Assembly (NCBI GenBank): GCA_963738345.1
Contig: CAVTWI010000002.1
Span: forward strand, 2,914,001 to 2,978,000
DNA length: 64,000 nucleotides
Origin: Bog-159 sp963738345
Lineage (GTDB): Bacteria > Acidobacteriota > Terriglobia > Bryobacterales > Bryobacteraceae
Direction: 5' to 3'
The notes below the pieces were generated by a model. That model saw only the letters and a program-made list of their open reading frames with translations, ran no database searches and was not told where the DNA came from. Below, piece by piece: positions 1 through 6,435 of the stretch; the stretch's first letter is position 1, and each line of letters starts with the position of its first letter. A program made the position numbers and the translations under genes.

Positions 1-748
1 CGCGTCCGAAAACTTCGACGCTCAGCGCGTCCTGATAGCCGATTTCGTGCAGCGCCATCAGGAAGGCGTTCAATGCAATCACGCCTTCGCCGGGCATCAG
101 GCGCTGATCGTCGCGGATCTGGTCGGGCGGCAGTTTCGGCGCATCGTTGAAATGCACGTGCACGATGCCGTCTTTTCCCGCCTTGATAATGTCCTCCGTG
201 GTCGCGCCCGCGTGGTGCCAGTGCCACACGTCTAAAAGTAGACCCACATTCGAACCGCATTCGCGGGCGAACGCCAGCATCTCGGGCATCTTCCAAATAA
301 ATTCGTTGGGCTCCATCTTGCGCAGGTGCAACGGGCCCAGGAATTCCAAGCCCAGGCGCACGTGCGACCGCGCCAGCACGTCGGCAGCGGCGCGAAAGCG
401 TTTCAAATACAGGGCGCGCAATTCGGCTTTCGGGGTTTTACTCGAAGGCATGATCCAGGTGATCATGCGCGGGCATTCCATCGCCGCGGCGAAGGACGCC
501 TGGTCGCCCAGCCTCTCCATGTCTTTGCGGAAGGCGGCGTCGTCCTTTCGGAATTCCACCGGAAAATTGACCACCGCCGGTTTGATCTTCAGATCCTGCA
601 ACAGATTGCTGGTGGCGGGCAGTCCGGCTTTCATGGCGGCGGAGAGGTCTACATCCACGCCGGGAAAACCGACCTTCGCGGCCAACCGCGCGAACTCGGG
701 CCAGGGGACGCGGCCCGATGTGATGGTTGGATTCAGAGAAAGGTACAC
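1..748 (-). CDS. Sugar phosphate isomerase/epimerase, TIM barrel (3' end outside window)
   Basis: The reverse strand reads open from a GTG at 748 to the left edge, so the C-terminus is missing. About 248 residues are visible. The protein has the pattern of the xylose-isomerase-like TIM-barrel family: an early GVDVDLS strand, LGLEFLG near residue 125 (Glu ligand), LLLDVWHWHH near 165 (Asp/His ligands), VHVHFND near 190, and SVEVFG at the edge. Members isomerise or epimerise sugars or inositols using a divalent metal. A TAA lies two codons before the GTG, which fixes the start. No signal peptide is seen, so it is probably cytoplasmic. The substrate cannot be told. The plus-strand reading frames across this stretch are shadows. 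Confidence 0.85.
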   Translation of the reverse strand, partial: MYLSLNPTITSGRVPWPEFARLAAKVGFPGVDVDLSAAMKAGLPATSNLLQDLKIKPAVVNFPVEFRKDDAAFRKDMERLGDQASFAAAMECPRMITWIMPSSKTPKAELRALYLKRFRAAADVLARSHVRLGLEFLGPLHLRKMEPNEFIWKMPEMLAFARECGSNVGLLLDVWHWHHAGATTEDIIKAGKDGIVHVHFNDAPKLPPDQIRDDQRLMPGEGVIALNAFLMALHEIGYQDALSVEVFGR

Positions 749-835
749 GCTTTATTGTGGGGGCGATGAGGTCCGCTTGGCAAGCGAAGAAAAGGGCGCG
801 AAACCGTAGCCTCGCGCCCGCCTGATCCGTTAAGC

Positions 836-1759
836 CTACGCCTTCGTCAGGATGCGGCGCACCAGTTCGGTATTCTCGCTTACTTCGTCTTTGAACCGCG
901 GATACATGCCGACGATCACCGCGTCCATCGGTTTGATGCCGTTAAGCGCATACCGGAAGGCCGCTTCCACCTGCTCCGTCGATCCGCTCATGCGGCCCGC
1001 GCCAAACAGTTTGAACGCCAGGCAGGGCTTCTTGGTCTGCCGGATCATGTGCAGCATGCGTTCCGGATCCTTTTCCATGAACGTCTCGCCGATGGGCGCT
1101 TCGCCAAACTCCGCGCGCGCCTCTTCAGGCGTTCGCGACACGCGGTAAAGGCAGCACTGGTAATAATCGACGTCCCAGCCTTCGCCTTCCGCCGTATCCA
1201 CCACCGCCGGATTATGCGTCGACAAGCCCACCATCACGCCGGTATCGCGCACCGCTTTCAGGAAGTCTTTGATCTTGCCCTTCTCGCCGTTGCGGAAACG
1301 CTCGTCGGTGCGATTGCCGTGATGCCCAATGCCCAGCGGCCCGAGTTTGGCCACTTCCGGCAGCAATTTCGGATCCTTCATCAGCGCGAAATCGGCCAGC
1401 AGGATCAGTTGCATCTTGCCGCCTTCGGCGCGATAGCGTTTGAAATCCTCCATCGGCTGGTCGTTGTAATGGATTTGCCAGGTTTTGATGCCGTGCCGCT
1501 CGCAGGCGTGCAGCACTTCCATCTTGCGCTCCTGTGTATACCACTCGCGCATCGACAGGTCCGTCGTGTGGTTGAAGTGCGAATAGCCATACAGCGGGTT
1601 GGAGCCGATGATCAGGCGGCTGATATCGTGCTTACCGAACTTGACGGTTGGCAGCGTCGGCGGCGCGGCGGACTGGGCTGCGGCTTTACCGGCAGCCGGC
1701 GCCAGCGCGCCCAGGGTAGCAGCCAGTTGCAGGAAGGAACGGCGGGAATTGGACTCCAT
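836..1759 (-). CDS. Tat-exported TIM-barrel protein, aldo/keto-reductase-like
   Basis: 307 residues. A twin-arginine signal (SRRSFLQLAATLGALAP, residues 5-21) ends in an AQS-type cleavage region, so export by Tat is predicted. The mature part starts with PTVKFGKHDISRLIIGSNP, which resembles the opening of aldo/keto reductases, and continues as alternating strands and helices with LILLADFAL, GIGHHGNRT, GVMVGLSTHNP and AVIVGMYP. The classical Asp-Tyr-Lys-His tetrad of aldo/keto reductases is not obvious, so catalytic activity is uncertain. It lies 87 bp upstream of the sugar isomerase gene on the same strand, suggesting a shared carbohydrate role. The family is inferred from fold-like spacing only. 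Confidence 0.7.
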   Translation of the reverse strand: MESNSRRSFLQLAATLGALAPAAGKAAAQSAAPPTLPTVKFGKHDISRLIIGSNPLYGYSHFNHTTDLSMREWYTQERKMEVLHACERHGIKTWQIHYNDQPMEDFKRYRAEGGKMQLILLADFALMKDPKLLPEVAKLGPLGIGHHGNRTDERFRNGEKGKIKDFLKAVRDTGVMVGLSTHNPAVVDTAEGEGWDVDYYQCCLYRVSRTPEEARAEFGEAPIGETFMEKDPERMLHMIRQTKKPCLAFKLFGAGRMSGSTEQVEAAFRYALNGIKPMDAVIVGMYPRFKDEVSENTELVRRILTKA

Positions 1760-1919
1760 ATAGGTCTTTCAGGCCTTATTCTATTGTGCGGTCGTCCCGA
1801 AAGCAAGCCCTCGCGCTTGTATTGTCAAAGCGACGTACAACCGTCCTTTCTGAACCCTCTTTTTGCCCGCTCGGGGCAAGATGCCAGCGGTTGCGAAGGC
1901 GCAGCTAACCGTAACGATC

Positions 1920-3206
1920 CTAAACCTTCATTTCATCACTGCTTCCTTTGAGCAGTCCCAGTGCTTTGAGACGAATGGTGACGGCGGTGCGTGAGACAGC
2001 GAAGGCTTCCATCAGGGCGTTTGTAAGTTCATAGTATAGGAGTCTATTGACGGGTTGTTGATCTAGATAGATGAGGCCGAAGCCCTTGTTTTGGAGTCCT
2101 AACTGGGACGCGACGTCAAAGGTCTTGCGCAAGAACGCATCCGAAGGCAAGAGAATGTATGACGCAAAGGAGTTCGCCTGCCATTCCAGTCGCCGAATAT
2201 CGTCCTCATCAAGATAGCTGGCCTGACCTTGTTCGAGATCATTACTCTCCACCGTCTCCGCACGGAGGTAGGCGCCGTGGCCGAGCAGTAAATGGCCCAA
2301 CTCGTGTGCGAGCGTAAACCGTGAACGATGACGCTCCTTTGAATCGGCAAAGATCACGATCGCTGGCGGTGAAAAAGTAATCCTGCCGAGAATCCCGTTG
2401 TGGCGCTCATTGTCGGATGGTCTCACTTCGAGCGTTACGGTTAAAGCAACCTCTTTTTGCTGCCACTCGCAGATCTTTCCGAGATCGACGGCTCCTTCGC
2501 GGTAGCCGATCAGCGCGTGGGTTTCAAGGCTACGCCTTTTAATCTCATCAAGCCCGATAAAGGGCACGACAGGTCCTTCCAACCGCGCCGGAGCAATCGC
2601 TGCGAGCATATTCGAATCAAGATCATCGCCGCAAAGCGCCATCAAGAAATCGTGCGCCGAGTACGTGAAGAGCGCCCCAGCCTTGCAGTACCAGTCAAAT
2701 CGGCGGCTATGATAGTCATGCTCCGTGAGCCCGATAAAGATCTCGCCATCTCTGGAGAGCGCACGGGACATTGGCATGCTCGATGGCGAACGATGCAATT
2801 CCCACTTCCAATCCGCTGTCGGAAAGATCCTGACTAACCCGATGCCTTTCGCTTCGGCGAATTCCACCGCGCTACGTTGATAAGCTTGCGTCGTCACCAT
2901 TACGGCTTTGCCCTTGGCCGGTGCCACCTGCTGCACTTTTGCAAAAAATTCTTCGACCTCACTCACAGCAACACGGCGCCCGTAGTCTTTACACTCGAAC
3001 AACCAAATTAGTGATGGTTTATTGTGGCCAGGCAGGCAGCATTCAATCGCAACATCGAAGATGATGTCTGCACGACGATCGCGCGAGTAATACCCTTTGT
3101 GATGCAGGATCTTACAACAGTCCGGCCTACCGAGGAAACGACCGGCGGCAATCTCTTCGCGGAAATAGGCATGCACGCGTTGCTCAAGCGCGAGGCCGGG
3201 TTGCAT
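1920..3206 (-). CDS. Restriction-endonuclease-like domain fused to ImmA/IrrE metallopeptidase
   Basis: 428 residues from the ATG at 3206. The frame stays open to a GTG at 3299, but that longer form would run under the promoter of the divergent gene at 3320. Residues 1-130 look like an Mrr/PD-(D/E)xK nuclease: RADIIFDVAIE (Asp47, Glu55) followed by WLFECKDYG (Glu71, Lys73). A linker of about 150 residues follows. The C-terminal third is an ImmA/IrrE-type zinc peptidase: FTLAHELGHLLLGH (His301, Glu302, His305), a LEWQANSFASYILLP segment with the likely third ligand Glu341, and a terminal VSRTAVTIRLKALGLL helix-turn-helix-like motif. ImmA/IrrE peptidases cleave repressors in response to DNA damage or phage signals. 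The gene stands alone and looks more AT-rich than its neighbours, so acquisition by transfer is possible. A role in defence or stress sensing is inference. Confidence 0.85.
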   Translation of the reverse strand: MQPGLALEQRVHAYFREEIAAGRFLGRPDCCKILHHKGYYSRDRRADIIFDVAIECCLPGHNKPSLIWLFECKDYGRRVAVSEVEEFFAKVQQVAPAKGKAVMVTTQAYQRSAVEFAEAKGIGLVRIFPTADWKWELHRSPSSMPMSRALSRDGEIFIGLTEHDYHSRRFDWYCKAGALFTYSAHDFLMALCGDDLDSNMLAAIAPARLEGPVVPFIGLDEIKRRSLETHALIGYREGAVDLGKICEWQQKEVALTVTLEVRPSDNERHNGILGRITFSPPAIVIFADSKERHRSRFTLAHELGHLLLGHGAYLRAETVESNDLEQGQASYLDEDDIRRLEWQANSFASYILLPSDAFLRKTFDVASQLGLQNKGFGLIYLDQQPVNRLLYYELTNALMEAFAVSRTAVTIRLKALGLLKGSSDEMKV

Positions 3207-3285
3207 TTTAGGCGCTGAGGCATCGGACAAAGTCACATCAACCACTCTATCAAGCCGATAAACCCTAGCATAACTACCGCAGGAA

Positions 3286-3313
3286 TTGCGGACCCGCACG
3301 CGCGGTTTACAAT
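3286..3313 (+). promoter_or_regulatory. Putative promoter of the VOC gene; leaderless spacing
   Basis: TTGCGG (3286-3291), a 16-base spacer and TACAAT (3308-3313) resemble a sigma-70 promoter. Only six bases separate the -10 box from the ATG at 3320, so the transcript would begin at or next to the start codon. No Shine-Dalgarno-like purine tract is present. Confidence 0.45.
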
Positions 3314-3319
3314 CTTTCT

Positions 3320-4207
3320 ATGCGATGCGCCTGGATGTTTGCCGCTTGCGCCATGGCGCTAGCCGGGGCCGACTTGAAGATCGACCACGTCACCGCCGCC
3401 GGATCGAACCTGAAAGAATTGCAGGCGCGCCTGGCCGCCATCGGCATCCCCTCCGTATATGGCGGTGCCCACAGCAATGGCGCCACCGAGATGGCGCTGG
3501 TCAGCTTTGCCGATGGCTCCTATCTGGAATTGATGGCGCCGCAACCCAATGCGGGACCCGATACCTTGGCACGCCAACCGTGGACCAAGTTCATGCAAGG
3601 CGATGCCGGGCCCTGCGCCTTCGCCGTGCGCGCAAAGGATATGGCCGCCGAAGTCCAAAGGCTGCGCGCAGCCGGAATCGAGGTCGGCGACCCAGTGCGC
3701 AATGGACGCCAGCGCCCCGATGGCGTCCGCTTGGAGTGGGAAACAGCGCCGGTCGGGCCGGAACCCAGCGGCACGTTCTTTCCCTTCCTCATCCACGATT
3801 TCACTCCGCGTGAGCAGCGCGCCTTTCCGCAGGGCAAGCCGTCGAACAAAGACTTCGCCGGGGTGGGCAAAGTGGTGATCGCGGTGCGCAACCTGGATGC
3901 CGCTGTTAAACGATATTCGCAGGCGTGGGGTACGCCTCCGGCCATCAAACAAGTGGATGCCGGTTTCGGCGCCCATCTGGCCCTGCTGGGTGGCATGCCC
4001 GTGATCTTGGCCCAGCCATTAACGGCAGATTCATGGCTCGCGCAGCGCATAGCGCGCTTTGGCGAATCGCCTTGCGCCTTAATTCTCGATCAACGCCACG
4101 GTCGTTATAATGCTGCCACCGCCGCCCGCTGGTTCGGCGTGAAGACCTCCTGGTTCGATTCCCAGAAATTAGGTTGGCGGTTGGGGTTTGAATCCATCGA
4201 GCGGTGA
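3320..4207 (+). CDS. Secreted VOC / glyoxalase-like domain protein
   Basis: 295 residues. A short hydrophobic N-terminus (CAWMFAACAMALAGA) could be a signal peptide. The rest fits two glyoxalase-like modules: LKIDHVTAAGSNLKEL and YLELMAP in the first (residues 18-140), GVGKVVIAVRNLDAAVKRY and LALLGGMPVIL in the second (residues 180-260). This is the arrangement of the Glyoxalase_3 group of the vicinal oxygen chelate superfamily. The first His of the DHVT motif and the Glu of YLELM are candidate metal ligands. The superfamily includes dioxygenases, lyases and resistance proteins, so no reaction can be assigned. It is transcribed divergently from the nuclease-peptidase fusion. Confidence 0.75.
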   Translation: MRCAWMFAACAMALAGADLKIDHVTAAGSNLKELQARLAAIGIPSVYGGAHSNGATEMALVSFADGSYLELMAPQPNAGPDTLARQPWTKFMQGDAGPCAFAVRAKDMAAEVQRLRAAGIEVGDPVRNGRQRPDGVRLEWETAPVGPEPSGTFFPFLIHDFTPREQRAFPQGKPSNKDFAGVGKVVIAVRNLDAAVKRYSQAWGTPPAIKQVDAGFGAHLALLGGMPVILAQPLTADSWLAQRIARFGESPCALILDQRHGRYNAATAARWFGVKTSWFDSQKLGWRLGFESIER

Positions 4208-4260
4208 TGGAACGGAGTCGCGGCCCAGCGCCATCCTGAGCCGCGCACCATTACCCCGCA

Positions 4261-4731
4261 TTAGCTGTTATTGCCGTTCTGGCGATTCTGCATGCGCTGT
4301 TGACGCATCTGTTGGAAACGCGCCGGCAATTGATCGGCCTTGGCTTTTTGCTCCGGCGTCAGCGAGCTATACAGCCGGGCGAACGCTTCGTTGCGCATCG
4401 CAGAGATCTGCCCCTTCAGGCTGGCCTCCTGCGCGCTCAGTTGATCGATCTTAGCGGTATCGTTGGCACGTACGGCATCGAACATCGCCGCCCGCACCTG
4501 ATGCAACTGCTGGCGGATCGGTTTGGCATTCTGCCGCGCGGCCTGCAATTGCGCCTTGGCCTGCTCCGCCTGAGCCGGGCTCAGGTTCAGGTAACTGGCC
4601 AGCTTTGCCCCCCGATTATGTTGCCTGACGGCCGCCGGCGAAGCCTGTTGGGTGCCCACTTCCTGCGCCGCGAGCAACATTCCGCCCGCTACCGCCGCGC
4701 CTGCTGCGAATCGTAACCAATTCTTTTTCAT
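4261..4731 (-). CDS. Spy/CpxP-like periplasmic protein with LTxxQ motif
   Basis: 156 residues from the ATG at 4731, chosen because GAGGAG lies just upstream and a signal peptide (KKNWLRFAAGAAVAGGMLLA) follows directly; the open frame extends to 4812 without such support. The mature part is helical and rich in Gln, Ala, Lys and Arg. It has YLNLSPAQAEQAKAQL (about residues 48-63) and SLTPEQKAKADQLP (about 122-135), two copies of the LTxxQ-type motif of Spy/CpxP proteins. These are small periplasmic chaperones or modulators of envelope and metal stress. No two-component system is adjacent. It may be an orphan stress chaperone. Confidence 0.75.
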   Translation of the reverse strand: MKKNWLRFAAGAAVAGGMLLAAQEVGTQQASPAAVRQHNRGAKLASYLNLSPAQAEQAKAQLQAARQNAKPIRQQLHQVRAAMFDAVRANDTAKIDQLSAQEASLKGQISAMRNEAFARLYSSLTPEQKAKADQLPARFQQMRQQRMQNRQNGNNS

Positions 4732-4821
4732 GGTGTTTCTTTTCTCCTCTGACCCTAGCTTATGAGACTTCTGTAAAGCCCGTATGTAGAGTGTGTAAGA
4801 GATTGTAAACACCAGGCCCGA

Positions 4822-5607
4822 TCAATTCTTCGCCAGAATATCCTTGATCCGCACCCAGGCTTCCTTGCGCGCCTTGGCATTCGCCTCGCTGGCATCCGGC
4901 GCTTCGCCCGCCCGCATGAACCCGTGGCCCGCGCCTTCGTACGTAACGATGTCGTATTTCTTGCCCAAAGCCTTCATCTTCTCCACCGTGTCCGGTACCG
5001 TGGCGCCGATGCGCGCGTCGTTGCCCGCATAGAAACCGTACACCGGAGCCTTGATGCGGCTCATGGCGTCTTTCTCCGGTGGCGGACCGTAGAATACCAA
5101 CGCCGCCGCGATATCCTGCCGGTTCGTTGCGAAGCGAAACGTCTGTCCGCCCCCCCAACAGAACCCCGCCACGAAAAGCTTCTGTGTGGCGGCCGGTATC
5201 TTCAAGCCATAATCGGCTACCGCATTCAGGTCCGCGGTAATTTGGTCCGGACTCAGATGTCCGATAGCCTGCATCACCTCGTTCGGCGCAAACCCCTTGG
5301 TGCCTTTGCCCCCCGGCGCCATGCCCGAAAGCAAGTCGGGCGCGACCGCGATGTATCCGGCCGCGGCGAATTCATCCGCCACTTCTTGGACCCAATCCGA
5401 CATCCCGAATATTTCGTGGATCACCAGCACTACCGGCGTTTTGTCCTTCGATTCCGGATACGCCACGTAGGTTTCGACGGAGCGGCCATCGTGCTTCACG
5501 GTGACCCATTCGCGATGGCGCGGAGACTTCTCCAAACGTGCCACCGCCCAATCCTGAGCGCAGAGAGACGATACGGCCAGCAAGGCCCCTAGAGTGAGTC
5601 GAATCAT
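4822..5607 (-). CDS. Secreted dienelactone hydrolase family protein
   Basis: 261 residues from the ATG at 5607, preceded by AGAGGA and followed by a signal peptide (IRLTLGALLAVSSLCAQ). The alpha/beta-hydrolase fold is clear: VVLVIHEIFGM early, the nucleophile elbow GFCWGGG with Cys in place of Ser as in dienelactone hydrolases, GNDARIG carrying the acid, and GAGHGFM carrying the His. Dienelactone hydrolases open lactone rings in chloroaromatic breakdown, but many acidobacterial members are exported esterases of unknown substrate. It sits 90 bp from the Spy-like gene on the same strand. Export and catalysis are well supported; the substrate is unknown. Confidence 0.85.
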   Translation of the reverse strand: MIRLTLGALLAVSSLCAQDWAVARLEKSPRHREWVTVKHDGRSVETYVAYPESKDKTPVVLVIHEIFGMSDWVQEVADEFAAAGYIAVAPDLLSGMAPGGKGTKGFAPNEVMQAIGHLSPDQITADLNAVADYGLKIPAATQKLFVAGFCWGGGQTFRFATNRQDIAAALVFYGPPPEKDAMSRIKAPVYGFYAGNDARIGATVPDTVEKMKALGKKYDIVTYEGAGHGFMRAGEAPDASEANAKARKEAWVRIKDILAKN

Positions 5608-5640
5608 TCCTCTGTTATAGCATCCGAGCCGCGCGCGCCA

Positions 5641-5651
5641 GCAAGCGTCCC
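5641..5651. repeat. Copy 1 of short dispersed repeat GCAAGCGTCCC
   Basis: The 11-mer GCAAGCGTCCC is followed by a GC-alternating stretch. Two more copies lie at 19971-19980 (last base missing) and 19990-20000, also in non-coding DNA and also followed by GC-alternating bases. It may be the core of a REP-like element, but three copies are weak evidence. Confidence 0.35.
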
Positions 5652-5679
5652 TGCGCTGCGCTACCTTAGTACCACCTTC

Positions 5680-5856
5680 ATGAAACAGATCAAGAAGACC
5701 AAGCGCCCCGCAGTGCTGACGGTGAAGAAGAAGCCGGCACCCATCGACGCCGAGGAAGGTATCCGTCAAGGTTTGGAGGACGCAAGACAAGGAAAGATGC
5801 GGCCGGCGAGAGAATTTTTCGCAGAGTTTGAAGCCGCAAACGGCATACCAGGTTAG
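5680..5856 (+). pseudogene. Remnant of a Phd-type antitoxin (internal deletion)
   Basis: A 58-codon frame reads KKTKRPAVLTVKKKPA and then DAEEGIRQGLEDARQG and RPAREFFAEFEAANGIP. The first block matches the middle of Phd/YefM-type antitoxins (xRPxxLTVNGK) and the second their C-terminal toxin-binding tail. The N-terminal DNA-binding region is missing. The segment that should join the two blocks (the xVVQDAxxYQxL part of the family) is also gone. No toxin gene follows. I read it as a decayed fragment; a tiny functional peptide cannot be excluded. Confidence 0.6.
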
Positions 5857-5910
5857 CCACCCTAATGGCGTCGTGCCACCCCGGCCCGGACGTTGTAAAC
5901 TAGGGACACT

Positions 5911-6426
5911 ATGTCGAACCTTTTGAGAGCTGTTCTGTCCGGAGCGACCGTTACCTTCGCGGCCGCCCTTCTGATGGCTGGAGGCGGCGCCATCCTACAC
6001 CCCGAGATGAAAGTGGAAACTGGCACCTATGACGCACCCGCCGCTACCCTGGGTCATACGTCGGACCAACCCTGGTCTGCCACCACCATCGCGGCCGGCG
6101 TCGATAAGAAACCGGAAGCGGGTAAGGAAGTCACCCTGGTAGGCGAGTTAGTCGATATCTCCTGCTACCTGCAACTCGGTAAGCATGGCGAGAAACATCG
6201 CCCGTGTGGCCAAAAATGCGCCCAGAGCGGCCAACCCGTAGGCCTGCTCACAAAGTCCGGCGACTTGTACATGCTGATGCCCGAAGAGCACGATCCCCGT
6301 CGCGATGGCGGAGTTGATATCCGCACCGCGGGTGCCGAACACATGGGACACATCATCAAAGTGATCGGTACCGAAGCCAAGGTAGACGGCTATCACGGTG
6401 TCTACGTGGCAGGCCTAACCAAGTAG
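5911..6426 (+). CDS. Secreted hypothetical protein with Cys pairs
   Basis: 171 residues with a signal peptide or membrane anchor (LLRAVLSGATVTFAAALLMAGGGAIL, residues 4-29). The mature part carries EVTLVGELVDISCYL (about residues 72-86), RPCGQKCAQSGQPVGLLT and HIIKVIGTEAKVDGYHGVYV. The pattern of one Cys, a CxxxC and a KVIGT strand resembles small exported OB-fold-like proteins common in Acidobacteria, possibly metal-binding. AGGGA lies near the ATG, and TAAACT sits nine bases before it. The function is not known to me. It precedes the subtilase gene by 9 bp, so the two may share a transcript. Confidence 0.6.
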   Translation: MSNLLRAVLSGATVTFAAALLMAGGGAILHPEMKVETGTYDAPAATLGHTSDQPWSATTIAAGVDKKPEAGKEVTLVGELVDISCYLQLGKHGEKHRPCGQKCAQSGQPVGLLTKSGDLYMLMPEEHDPRRDGGVDIRTAGAEHMGHIIKVIGTEAKVDGYHGVYVAGLTK

Positions 6427-6435
6427 CGCCCGGAA

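Noticed and set aside
1863..1879. Hairpin TTGCCC-loop-GGGCAA after the nuclease-peptidase gene
   Set aside because: The T-run is on the wrong side for a terminator on the minus strand, and no plus-strand gene ends there.
1049..1951. 300-codon open frame on the plus strand
   Set aside because: It lies opposite the Tat-exported barrel gene, has no start context and no recognisable motif, and is rich in His and Arg as antisense frames are.
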